DNA of 64,000 nt, from NCBI RefSeq assembly GCF_946481715.1, contig NZ_CAMLOV010000004.1:10234-74233 (forward strand). The letters are read 5' to 3'. Under the pieces are notes generated by a model. It worked only from the letters and a program-made list of their open reading frames with translations, was not told where the DNA came from and ran no database searches. The translations under genes were made by a program, and so were the position numbers. This document shows, piece after piece, positions 34,879-43,146 of this stretch (the first letter of the stretch is position 1; every line of letters starts with the position of its first letter). Origin of the DNA: an uncultured Mucilaginibacter sp. (GTDB taxonomy: Bacteria > Bacteroidota > Bacteroidia > Sphingobacteriales > Sphingobacteriaceae).

Positions 34879-34928
34879 ATCACCAATAAGCATTAGTGAA
34901 ATTCGCGTCATTCGAAATTCATGTTCAT

Positions 34929-35282
34929 TTATTTGCCATGCAAACTCATCGCATTGCCATCAGGGTCTATCACGGTAGCAAAGCGGCCCCAGGGCATTTT
35001 TTGGGCGGGCTGAACCACTATGCCGCGGGCGGTCATCTCTTCAATGTCTTTATCCAGGTCCTCGCATTTGATCACCAACCCACGGATGCTGCCGGGTTGC
35101 ATTTGCGGGAACCAGTTCACCAGTGTAATAGTAGTTTCGGACCCGGGAATACCCAGTTGGATCCAGTTGGCTCCGCCTTCGTAAGGTGCTTCTACTATCA
35201 GGATGAAACCCATTTTTAAATAAAACTCCTTGGCTGCCTGCTGGTTAGTTACGGGGATAGAGATGATCTCGATGCCTTTCAT
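34929..35282 (-). CDS. VOC-superfamily (glyoxalase-like) protein
   Basis: The 117-residue protein shows a single VOC domain with two beta-alpha-beta-beta-beta units ('IISIPVTNQQAAKEFYLKMGF' and 'KCEDLDKDIEEMTARGIVVQ') and the closing 'FATVIDPDGNAMSLHGK'. Members include glyoxalases, dioxygenases and antibiotic-binding proteins; the metal ligands cannot be set with certainty from this sequence alone. It is monocistronic and divergent from the ferredoxin gene. No partner gene points to a substrate. Confidence 0.87.
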   Translation of the reverse strand: MKGIEIISIPVTNQQAAKEFYLKMGFILIVEAPYEGGANWIQLGIPGSETTITLVNWFPQMQPGSIRGLVIKCEDLDKDIEEMTARGIVVQPAQKMPWGRFATVIDPDGNAMSLHGK

Positions 35283-35378
35283 AGTGATATCAATTTGTGC
35301 TTATAGCATCATAAAAGTATAAATAAAAAATAAACGCGTTATTTGTGTGTTGAATTATTTGGAACAAAAAAGAGCAAA

Positions 35379-35627
35379 ATGAGCAAGTTTACCGTACCTG
35401 ATAAGGTTTTATTTGTATGTACCGGCAGCAAATGCGCAAAACGGGGCGGAAAAGACATGTATAAGCTTGCTCATAAGTTTGCCAAACACGCTAAAGATGA
35501 TATTGAAGTATTTAGGATAGAATGTACAGACCGATGCGATTACGCACCGGTTTGTACCCTATCGCCGGGAAATACGTGGTTAAAAGAGTATTCGCCTAAA
35601 GAGGTTTTAAAATTGCTGGGAGATTGA
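35379..35627 (+). CDS. Thioredoxin-like [2Fe-2S] ferredoxin
   Basis: The ATG at 35379 gives 82 residues and is preferred to a TTG at 35343 because homologous proteins begin near 'VLFVCTGSKCAKRGGKDM'. The cysteines follow the thioredoxin-like ferredoxin pattern: 'CTGSKC' near the start and 'CTDRCDYAPVC' near the middle. Such proteins carry a [2Fe-2S] cluster for electron transfer. The gene lies alone between a VOC protein and a ferritin gene, which gives a modest iron-related context. A terminator hairpin follows its stop. Confidence 0.85.
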   Translation: MSKFTVPDKVLFVCTGSKCAKRGGKDMYKLAHKFAKHAKDDIEVFRIECTDRCDYAPVCTLSPGNTWLKEYSPKEVLKLLGD

Positions 35628-35633
35628 GGAAGC

Positions 35634-35720
35634 CTCATCCCAACCCTTCTCCAAAGGAGAAAGGCTAAAATAAGCTTTACCAACAAAGCCCTCTCCAATG
35701 GAAAGGGCTTTTGCAATATT
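35634..35720. repeat. CT-rich repeat with terminator hairpin (35685-35712)
   Basis: The segment begins with CCCTTCTCCAAAGGAGAAAGG, an inner palindrome, and ends with AAAGCCC (35685-35691) facing GGGCTTT (35705-35711) plus further T. The second hairpin probably terminates the ferredoxin transcript and lies between convergent genes. Confidence 0.7.
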
Positions 35721-35737
35721 ATGGGATAAGCTGATAC

Positions 35738-36268
35738 CTACGCTTCGTTATCGTATTTTATACCGCCAACGTGCTTATCTATCTGCCACCTGCCGGTGCC
35801 TTCTTCGCCAATAACTTCAAACAGTTCCAGCGCACGGCGTGCTTTGTATTCTTCTTCACGCTGCTCTTTCAAAAACCAGTTCAGGAATTCGTTGGTTACA
35901 AAATCCTGCTCTTTTAAGCAACGGGCGTAAATGTTTTTGATGGATTGGGTAACGCTGATCTCCTGGTCTAACGCTTCTTCAAACACTTCGCGGAAGGAGT
36001 TATATTCCTGCTTAATGCCGGTAACGTCGGGCGATATTGCGTTGCCGCCCATATCCAGGATGTATTTGTAGAATTTTAACTGATGTTGCCTCTCTTCTTC
36101 GGCTTGTTTAAAAAAGTACTCCGAAGAATAGTCGTAACCATTACGGTTACACCATGATGCCATGGCCAAATATACCGAAGACGAGTACGCTTCCTTTTTT
36201 ACCTGCTGATTTAAAAGCGACTCTACTTCTGCAGAGATCAGGCTTTTGATACGGATAAGATCTTTCAT
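35738..36268 (-). CDS. Ferritin
   Basis: The start at 36268 gives 176 residues; the upstream start at 36289 is less likely. The four-helix ferritin fold is shown by 'EVESLLNQQVKKEAYSSSVYLAMASWC', the ferroxidase residues in 'FFKQAEEERQHQLKFYKYILDMGG' (ExxH type) and 'NWFLKEQREEEYKARRALELFE'. It oxidises Fe2+ and stores iron in a 24-mer cytoplasmic shell. It lies downstream of a small unknown cysteine-containing gene on the same strand, with a 125-nt gap, and near the ferredoxin. Confidence 0.94.
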   Translation of the reverse strand: MKDLIRIKSLISAEVESLLNQQVKKEAYSSSVYLAMASWCNRNGYDYSSEYFFKQAEEERQHQLKFYKYILDMGGNAISPDVTGIKQEYNSFREVFEEALDQEISVTQSIKNIYARCLKEQDFVTNEFLNWFLKEQREEEYKARRALELFEVIGEEGTGRWQIDKHVGGIKYDNEA

Positions 36269-36392
36269 GTTCTGATGGTTTATGAGCAAATAACCAAAGG
36301 CAACAAACGTGCCGATTTATTAGCTACACAATAATACCGCTATAAATGAGCAAGTAAAGAAAATAAAAGCAATATGAATTCAGTCTAAATTA

Positions 36393-36761
36393 CTAAAACG
36401 GAAGGCGGTACAGGGTATCCTGTATGATGTGGTTAAGCTGGAACATTACAAAAGTGCCTTCCAGTATCTCTTTAAGGGCGATGATTTGCAACAGGTTGAG
36501 CACATAAGTATGGTCGCAGGCGCAAATGAAGATGATCTCTACATCCGGAGATCTGCCGCTGTTGAGCAGTCGGTCCTCAATATCTACATGGTAAACGGCT
36601 TTCTTTAACTTTAGCAGGCACCGGTAATCAAATTTGGCAACTTTTCCAGCAAAATCTACATACCAGCAACGCTCTTCATCGCACTGGTAAATAGCGCCCT
36701 GTTTGGTGCTAAATACGTCAGTCCAGGTAGAAAGCTCTTGCGTTTGAGTAGTATTAACCAT
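36393..36761 (-). CDS. Unknown small protein upstream of ferritin
   Basis: This 122-residue soluble protein is not recognised. It holds five cysteines, in 'YQCDEERCWYVDFAGKVAKFDYRCLL' and 'FICACDH', which could bind a metal or form disulfides. The rest alternates beta strands and a helix ('VLNLLQIIALKEILEG'). It has no signal peptide. It is transcribed in the direction of the ferritin gene, so a link to iron is possible but not shown. Confidence 0.65.
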   Translation of the reverse strand: MVNTTQTQELSTWTDVFSTKQGAIYQCDEERCWYVDFAGKVAKFDYRCLLKLKKAVYHVDIEDRLLNSGRSPDVEIIFICACDHTYVLNLLQIIALKEILEGTFVMFQLNHIIQDTLYRLPF

Positions 36762-36859
36762 GTTTACAATGCAAATGTTGGCATTATTTATAATTAATCC
36801 AAATAATGTTGATAATTATTTATAATGATTATTAACAAGCGGCTGTTTAACTTAGCGGC

Positions 36860-37513
36860 ATGAGCAAGATAAAAGCCTGCATATTCGACCTCGACGGCGT
36901 TATTGTTGATACCGCCGTTTATCATTATAAAGCCTGGAAACGCCTTGCAAACGAAATGGGCTTCGATTTTACCGAGCATCAGAACGAGCAATTAAAGGGT
37001 GTAAGCCGTATGGCTTCACTGGACCTGGTATTGGGCTGGGGGCTGGTTACCGGTGCAACCGAAGTTGAAAAAGAGGAAATGGCCAACCGCAAAAACCTTT
37101 GGTATACCGATATGATCAACCTAATGACTCCGGATGAGATATTGAGCGGCGCACGCGAATTTGTACAGAGCTGCCGCGATGCCGGGATAAAAACAGCTAT
37201 TGGCTCGGCAAGTAAAAACACTCCTATCATACTTGCCAAGTTGCAGCTTACGCCATTGTTTGATGTTGTGGTAGACGGCAATAGCGTTACCAAAGCCAAG
37301 CCCGACCCGGAAGTTTTTTTAAAAGGTGCGGAAGCATTAGGCGTATCCCCTGCCGACTGTGTAGTGTTTGAAGATGCCGTTGCCGGTATAGAAGCAGCAC
37401 TCAATGGCGGCATGAAGGCTGTAGGCATTGGCTCAGCGGAAATGCTTACCGAAGCGGATTTGGTAGTAAGCGGACTGGATAAGTTTAGTTTGGAGATGCT
37501 GGAAGAATTGTAA
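36860..37513 (+). CDS. pgmB: Beta-phosphoglucomutase
   Basis: The 217-residue HAD-superfamily enzyme has the DxD nucleophile motif in 'ACIFDLDGVIVDTAVYHYKAWKRLA', the cap sequence 'LKGVSRMASLDLVL', 'IGSASKNTPIIL' and 'GKPDPEVFLKGAEALGV'-type motif III ('KAKPDPEVFLKGAEALG') and 'FEDAVAGIEAA'. These are diagnostic of beta-phosphoglucomutase, which converts beta-glucose 1-phosphate to glucose 6-phosphate during maltose or trehalose phosphorolysis. No phosphorylase gene lies nearby. The downstream lactamase gene starts 42 nt after it. Confidence 0.93.
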   Translation: MSKIKACIFDLDGVIVDTAVYHYKAWKRLANEMGFDFTEHQNEQLKGVSRMASLDLVLGWGLVTGATEVEKEEMANRKNLWYTDMINLMTPDEILSGAREFVQSCRDAGIKTAIGSASKNTPIILAKLQLTPLFDVVVDGNSVTKAKPDPEVFLKGAEALGVSPADCVVFEDAVAGIEAALNGGMKAVGIGSAEMLTEADLVVSGLDKFSLEMLEEL

Positions 37514-37553
37514 GTGTTGAAAGGTTGGAAGGTTTTAAAGTTGGAAAGTTGTA
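37514..37553. repeat. Short GTTGGAAAG-type direct repeat
   Basis: GTTGAAAGG, GTTGGAAGG and GTTGGAAAG recur within 40 bases between the pgmB stop and the lactamase start. This rules out an upstream lactamase start at 37514, whose extension would be made of this repeat. Confidence 0.5.
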
Positions 37554-37555
37554 GG

Positions 37556-38278
37556 ATGAAAAGATTTGTACTTTTTGCTTTTTATTTGGTTACTTCGGCG
37601 AGCCTTTTCGCTCAAAAGCCGGAGCCAAAGATCACCATTACGCCGCTTACAAAAAATTATTACGTGTGCACCTCGTATGGTTTACCTGATAAAGATGCTG
37701 AACTCTTTCCGTCGAATAGTTTGTTTGTGGTAACTGATGCGGGAATTGTTCTGATAGATACCCCCTGGGGCGAAGACCAAACACAGCAACTGATTGATAC
37801 CCTTTACAAAACCTACCATAAAAAGATAGTGCTTTGCATTGCCACTCATTTTCATGATGACCGGGTTATCGGTTTCGACGTCCTGAAAAAACAAGGTACC
37901 AAAACGTACTCCAGTGCCCTAACCTACAAACTTGCCAAGGCAGAACATAATAAACTCCCGGAATTTACATTTACCCGCGATACCACTTTTACCGTAGGCG
38001 GCGTAACCCTTAAAACCTATTATCCCGGCGAAGGACATACAAAGGATAACATCGTAGTTTGGTTCGCTAACGATTTGGTGCTGCATGGAGGCTGCTTTGT
38101 TAAGAGCCTCGAAACCGATAGTAAAGGCTTTGTTGGCGATGCAAATTTAAAACAATGGGCGGCCAGTGTAGAAAACGTTATTAAATACTACGGCCATGCA
38201 AAATACATCATCCCCGGCCACCAAAGCTGGGCCGGCGGTGTAGAACAGTTGAGCCATACGATGGATTTGGTGAAGTAG
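37556..38278 (+). CDS. Subclass B1 metallo-beta-lactamase
   Basis: The ATG at 37556, preceded by AGG, gives 240 residues with a signal peptide ending 'SLFAQ'. All B1 zinc ligands are present: His98, His100 and Asp102 ('ATHFHDDRVIG'), His161 ('GEGHTKDN'), Cys180 ('GGCFVKS') and His222 ('IPGHQSW'). Enzymes of this subclass hydrolyse most beta-lactams, including carbapenems, in the periplasm with two zinc ions. It appears intact and chromosomal, with no mobile element nearby, as in many environmental Bacteroidota. It may be co-transcribed with pgmB. The actual spectrum cannot be judged from sequence. Confidence 0.95.
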   Translation: MKRFVLFAFYLVTSASLFAQKPEPKITITPLTKNYYVCTSYGLPDKDAELFPSNSLFVVTDAGIVLIDTPWGEDQTQQLIDTLYKTYHKKIVLCIATHFHDDRVIGFDVLKKQGTKTYSSALTYKLAKAEHNKLPEFTFTRDTTFTVGGVTLKTYYPGEGHTKDNIVVWFANDLVLHGGCFVKSLETDSKGFVGDANLKQWAASVENVIKYYGHAKYIIPGHQSWAGGVEQLSHTMDLVK

Positions 38279-38280
38279 TC

Positions 38281-38399
38281 AGAATCAGAATTTACAGAAT
38301 TTTAGAATGAACAGAATTTGCAGACGTATTAACTATTAACTGGTGCTTAGGCACTGCAATAACTTCTGAAAATCATTTAATTCTGCAAATTCTGATCCT
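38281..38399. repeat. Imperfect palindrome with CAGAATTTGCAG arms
   Basis: The arms CAGAATTTGCAG (38312-38323) and CTGCAAATTCTG (38383-38394) are inverted copies, and the left side repeats AGAATTT several times. It fills the space between the convergent lactamase and lipoprotein genes. Confidence 0.75.
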
Positions 38400-38401
38400 T
38401 A

Positions 38402-38779
38402 CTATTTTTTCTTATCTGCAGCTACCTTCTCCTGCTGGCGGGTTATCTCTTGCACGGCTTCTGCTAACAATTGTTTGGCATCCGCATTTAGCTTGGTTGT
38501 GCCATAGCCACCGTCGTAGCCGTAAACTATCTTGCCTTTTTTGCTTTCTGCCTCAATCTTTTTGCCGTTGCGTTCAAATTTCACATAGCCGCCTTCGGAG
38601 ATATAATCTATCCCGGTTTTGTCTTTACTAAAAACTACCTTGCCCGAATATTCTATCCGTTTGGTATCGCCGTTTTCCGATTCAACAATGGTTGTGCTGC
38701 GCCCGTGGCGGCAGGATGTGGTTATAGCCGCCAGTGCTATGCCAAGCACTGCTAACTGCATTTTTTTATAAATATTCAT
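38402..38779 (-). CDS. Unknown small lipoprotein
   Basis: The 125-residue protein has a lipoprotein signal ('LAAITTSC', Cys23). The mature part is beta-rich ('IEYSGKVVFSKDKTGIDYISEGGYVKFERNGKKIEAESKKG') and ends in a helix with many Gln and Lys ('AVQEITRQQEKVAADKKK'). It is not recognised. It lies downstream of the FtsX-type permease on the same strand with a 127-nt gap. A role in envelope sensing or stress is possible only by location. Confidence 0.7.
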   Translation of the reverse strand: MNIYKKMQLAVLGIALAAITTSCRHGRSTTIVESENGDTKRIEYSGKVVFSKDKTGIDYISEGGYVKFERNGKKIEAESKKGKIVYGYDGGYGTTKLNADAKQLLAEAVQEITRQQEKVAADKKK

Positions 38780-38906
38780 TTTGCTTTATTTTAATTACAA
38801 AACAAAAATAAACATTACATGGTATTATGCAATACATAGTACTATTTAAATTGCCTGTTTTATTGCAAATAACTCATAATCAAATATATAATTTAATATT
38901 TATTTC

Positions 38907-41318
38907 TTATTCGCTCCTTAAACTCTTCACCGGATTTACCAAAGCGGCTTTTACCAACTGAAAACTTACCGTTGCAAGGGCTATACAAACCGCTATCCCT
39001 CCGGCCACTGCAAATATGCTCCAATGGATGGTTATCTTATAGGTGTAATCCTGCAGCCACTTATTCATCAAATACCAGGTAATGGGAGATGCGATGGCAA
39101 AGCCGATAACGATGAGTACCACAAACTCTTTGGAGAACAGGTAAACAATGCCTGATACGGAAGCACCCAATACCTTGCGGATACCCACCTCTTTAATGCG
39201 CTGTACCGCCATAAATGATGCTAAGCCATACAAGCCTAGGCAGCTTAGTAAAATAGCAACCACGGCAAAGCTTTGATAAATACTGCTCAATTGATTTTCC
39301 TGCTTATAAAAGCTTGCCAGCTGCTCATCTACAAACTCATATTCAAATACAAATTCGGGGTAAACATCGCCCCATACTTTTTCAACCTCGGGCAAAGTCG
39401 CTTTAAAACTTGAGGCCGACAATTGAATACTGGCCAGTGAAAACTGCTTTTTATCAGACGAAATCAACAGCGGCGCATAATCCTCTTTAAAGGATCGGTT
39501 ATGAAAGTTTTTCAGCACACCTACTATTTTGCCTTTTACTTGGTCGTTAAACGCTATTTGCTTGTTTAAAGCATCTTCTGGCTGGTTAATGCCGAGTTTG
39601 GCAACTAAGGCCTCATTCACTAAAAATTCACGGATGGTATCGGATTGAGCCATGTTATGCCCGGCAACAAATTTAAGTTTGTAAAGGGGGGCATATTGCT
39701 CATCCACCATCTTTATTATCGAATAAAAATCTACGCGTTTAGGCGAATTTTCGAATATAAAGTTCGTCCAGTTTTCATCACCATCTGCAGGCCTGCTCGA
39801 GTTAAGGCTCGTTAGCTCCACTCCTTTTATACCGGCGAGGCGCTGTTTCACGTAGTCCAGTTTACTTATGCCTACGCTATCACCCGGGAATGGTATATTC
39901 ACAATGGCATCTTTGGCAAAGCCCATGCTTTCATGCGTAAAATAGTTCATCTGCTTTACAATAATGATGGTGCAAATGATAAGCCCCTGCGCTATAATGA
40001 ACTGAAACACCACCAGTGCATGCCTTAACGAAATCCCTTTGGGTGTTTTAAATGACAGCTTGCTCTTAAGTGCATTTATAGGGTTAAACCCTGATAATAC
40101 CAGCGAAGGATAGAATCCGGCCACAATAGTTACCCCTAATGTTAATACCGCCAGGAATACAGCTACCTGCCCTCTTAACATCATGCCGGCAGTCAAAGGC
40201 AACTCCATAATTTTGCCAACCATCGGTACAGCCAATACGCTGATGCCTGCCGCCAGCAACACCGACACAAGAACTATTACCAGCGTTTCGGCAAGGAACT
40301 GCATTTGCAGCTGCCAGCGGTTACCACCAAGCACTTTACGTATGCCTACCTCTTTGGCACGGCTTACGCTTTGCGCGGTAGCCAGGTTCACAAAGTTTAC
40401 GCAGGCTATAACAAGGATAAACAACGCTATCATCCATAACATCTTTATCATTTGCGGACTGATGCTTTTATCTGAAAAATCGCCGGCCTTGGTATCGTAG
40501 TGCACAGCACTCAGCGTCTGGGCTACTTCGCTATCGTTGTTGCCTGGCTCGTGGTTATTTTTCACCATTGCGCGTACTTGGGCGGTAAGGTAGTCGCCTG
40601 TCATACCGGGGGGCGTTAGTACATAGCAACCAAAGCTACCCATTGTACCGTTCCACTCACGCTCTTTCACCATGCGCTCGGTCCAACCCGTTCCGAGGGA
40701 AAATACTATCTGCAAATCAAAATCTGTGTTAAGAGGGCTGTTTTTCAGAATGCCGGCCACCTTCATGGTTGTTTGGTTATTCCATTTGATGGACTGGTTG
40801 ATGGCTTTGTGCCAGTCGCCAAAGTAACGCTCGGCTGTTGCCTCGCTCAGCAAAACGATGTTGGGGTCTTTAAGTACATCAGGGCTGCCCTGCAGCATCG
40901 GGAAATCAAAAATGCGAAAAAAAGCCGGTGTTGTGGCAAATACGCCCTGTGTCTCTTTAAATTTCTTTACCACTTGCCCTTCAGCATTCAACACCTGCAT
41001 TTGCTCCTGCCTGGCATTAAATACCGGCGCAACATCCTCTACATCAGGCACATATTGTTTCAGAAACTGTGGCACGGCCCATGATACGCCTTTGCCGTAA
41101 AATATGTCTTTAGAATCGGCGTGGTGATATTCCGTTAACAAACGGTATATCCTATCCTTCTTCGCATGGAAATTATCAAAACTGGTGTGGAACTGTATCA
41201 GCACAAAAATAACAAGGCAAACGGCAATGCCCGAGCCCAGGCCGATAATGTTGATCAATGTGTACGATTTTTGACGGTACACATTACGCCATGCGGTTTT
41301 AAACAGGTTTTTTATCAT
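38907..41318 (-). CDS. FtsX/MacB-type ABC transporter permease
   Basis: The 803-residue membrane protein is the double permease form common in Bacteroidota. Residues 1-60 carry the start 'FKTAWRNVYRQKSYTLINIIGLGSGIAV' and a periplasmic MacB-PCD-like domain; FtsX blocks follow at about 285-405 ('VNLATAQSVSRAKEVGIRKVLGG') and 680-800 ('GLASFMAVQRIKEVGIRKVLGASV'). No ATP-binding subunit is next to it. It probably works with an ATPase encoded elsewhere in peptide or lipid export, or in envelope signalling. It is a stand-alone gene. Confidence 0.92.
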   Translation of the reverse strand: MIKNLFKTAWRNVYRQKSYTLINIIGLGSGIAVCLVIFVLIQFHTSFDNFHAKKDRIYRLLTEYHHADSKDIFYGKGVSWAVPQFLKQYVPDVEDVAPVFNARQEQMQVLNAEGQVVKKFKETQGVFATTPAFFRIFDFPMLQGSPDVLKDPNIVLLSEATAERYFGDWHKAINQSIKWNNQTTMKVAGILKNSPLNTDFDLQIVFSLGTGWTERMVKEREWNGTMGSFGCYVLTPPGMTGDYLTAQVRAMVKNNHEPGNNDSEVAQTLSAVHYDTKAGDFSDKSISPQMIKMLWMIALFILVIACVNFVNLATAQSVSRAKEVGIRKVLGGNRWQLQMQFLAETLVIVLVSVLLAAGISVLAVPMVGKIMELPLTAGMMLRGQVAVFLAVLTLGVTIVAGFYPSLVLSGFNPINALKSKLSFKTPKGISLRHALVVFQFIIAQGLIICTIIIVKQMNYFTHESMGFAKDAIVNIPFPGDSVGISKLDYVKQRLAGIKGVELTSLNSSRPADGDENWTNFIFENSPKRVDFYSIIKMVDEQYAPLYKLKFVAGHNMAQSDTIREFLVNEALVAKLGINQPEDALNKQIAFNDQVKGKIVGVLKNFHNRSFKEDYAPLLISSDKKQFSLASIQLSASSFKATLPEVEKVWGDVYPEFVFEYEFVDEQLASFYKQENQLSSIYQSFAVVAILLSCLGLYGLASFMAVQRIKEVGIRKVLGASVSGIVYLFSKEFVVLIVIGFAIASPITWYLMNKWLQDYTYKITIHWSIFAVAGGIAVCIALATVSFQLVKAALVNPVKSLRSE

Positions 41319-41574
41319 AACAAGCGGTGAGTTAATTAGCTTGCCAAATAAGGCAAAGCCAATGCCACCTATAAAAACCGTGTTTCAATAACAAATGAGG
41401 CTTTTTTCATTTTGAAGGTGTGCGATAACGGACAGTACTACGTACAGTTTCGTACATCGGTTTGGCTCATCGATGATAGTTTATAGTCGGTGTGGTCTCG
41501 TTGTAAGTGAGAATAGTTGTCGACAAATAGTCAAACACGAGCGATCACAATAAACCATGAACTATCAACATCAA

Positions 41575-43110
41575 CTACTTCCTCCTGTTCTCCAGCACAA
41601 TAATCGGGTTGTACATATCCCAATTGGGTTTAAAACCTTTTTGATTGATTAGTTTATCGCCGTAGATGGAGAAATTGCCAAGCACAATATCGGGATCACC
41701 ATCCCGATCTATATCGGCCACTTCCATGGCTATCCAGCGTCCATACTTACTGATGGGCAAGCGCCGCGGCTTAAACCTGCCGGGGGTTGCTTGCTCCAGG
41801 TAGGTAAAGCCTTCGGCAGGATTATATTTAAAATCGGCAAAGAATGCTATCACTGCCATATCCAAATCGCCATCGCCATCAAAATCTGCCGACATCACTT
41901 TTGATGCACCATTAATGTGGTAAAAATAGCTTTGCTTAAAATTCCAGTTCCCCTGGCTGATAAATACATACACGCCGTGGTAAGGCTTCAATATGCTGCT
42001 GTAATCGTTATTATCTCCACACGTATAAATAATATCTTTTTTACCATCCTTGTTTACATCCACTAATTGAAAACTGTTGGTGCCATACACCGGCGGAAAG
42101 CGCAGCAGGTTCCGCGTGGTAAAACCGCCCTTTTTATCATTCAAAAACATCCATACGCCTTCATCGCCCTGGGCAAAAAGACACATAATATCCTGCCAGC
42201 CGTCGTTATTAAAATCGCCTATTTCAACCTGGATGGCGCCCGGCAAGGCTCTTATCACCTTTTTTTTAAAAGTATGGTTGGCTTGCTGTTCTACCAAAAA
42301 CAAGCCGCCAATGGTGTTGCCATATCCGCATACCACATAATCTGTAAGCCTGTCGTTATTAAAATCGCCCGCGGCGGTAAACACAGGGCGTGGCAGGCTA
42401 TCAGCAAGCAGGGTTGGCTTCCTACCTTTTTCAGCAAGGCTCAATTCCTCCAGTGTCCCCTTTAAATAATCATTAGGCGGCAGCACGCCTATGCCGGTAA
42501 ATACGGTATTCTCTTTGGTAAAAACTGCATCTGATACCGGCGACCCTACCTTTGCCAGTAAAGACGGCTTTAGGTTGGCATCCCATGTTAATAGGTTGTT
42601 GCCCGCATCCGCCGTGTATAAAAGCTTGTTATAGGGGTTAAGCTTTATCATGGTTGTCATGGCGGGCGAACCTGTGCGGTTAACCTTTACAGGAAGCCGC
42701 AACTTAAATATGCCCCAATCGGTAGTTGTATCAGGCTTGGGCAGCGTTAATTTTTTAGGCGCTGCACCCTGGTAAAAATCGCGGAGTTTTTGCCAATCAG
42801 TTAGGTTCATGGCCGAGTGGCTGTCTACATAATACTGCCCCATTTCTTGCTGTATGCCTAATCTAAGGGCCATTTGCGGCATTATACCTGTTTCCCATGT
42901 GGTTTTATCCAGCAAAGATGGATCGGGGTACTGGTGGCAGCTTTTACAGTATTGCAACGACAGGGCTTTCCCCCGGGCCAAATTCCCGGCGGCCGTATTT
43001 ACCACCGGGGTGGTATCGCAGCTATTAAAACAAAGTATAGCTGCGGTAGTGGCCGCAGCTATAATCAAAGCTAATTTATTTGCAGATACCTTGTATTTCT
43101 TTAACATCAA
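41575..43110 (-). CDS. Heme-c/propeller lipoprotein, paralogue A
   Basis: The 511-residue lipoprotein ('CFNSC', Cys31) has a c-type heme motif CxxCH at 55-59 ('YCKSCH') followed by VCBS/FG-GAP beta-propeller repeats with calcium loops such as 'DFNNDGWQDIMC', 'DVNKDGKKDIIY', 'DFDGDGDLDMAV' and 'DIDRDGDPDIVL'. The joining of a small cytochrome-like segment with a propeller suggests an exported electron-transfer or substrate-binding protein on the envelope. It is the last gene of the unit and closely resembles the gene before it (36-nt gap). Function is unknown. Confidence 0.85.
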   Translation of the reverse strand: MMLKKYKVSANKLALIIAAATTAAILCFNSCDTTPVVNTAAGNLARGKALSLQYCKSCHQYPDPSLLDKTTWETGIMPQMALRLGIQQEMGQYYVDSHSAMNLTDWQKLRDFYQGAAPKKLTLPKPDTTTDWGIFKLRLPVKVNRTGSPAMTTMIKLNPYNKLLYTADAGNNLLTWDANLKPSLLAKVGSPVSDAVFTKENTVFTGIGVLPPNDYLKGTLEELSLAEKGRKPTLLADSLPRPVFTAAGDFNNDRLTDYVVCGYGNTIGGLFLVEQQANHTFKKKVIRALPGAIQVEIGDFNNDGWQDIMCLFAQGDEGVWMFLNDKKGGFTTRNLLRFPPVYGTNSFQLVDVNKDGKKDIIYTCGDNNDYSSILKPYHGVYVFISQGNWNFKQSYFYHINGASKVMSADFDGDGDLDMAVIAFFADFKYNPAEGFTYLEQATPGRFKPRRLPISKYGRWIAMEVADIDRDGDPDIVLGNFSIYGDKLINQKGFKPNWDMYNPIIVLENRRK

Positions 43111-43146
43111 TCAACCTCTTCCCCGGTAATGCTTTATTGACAGGCA

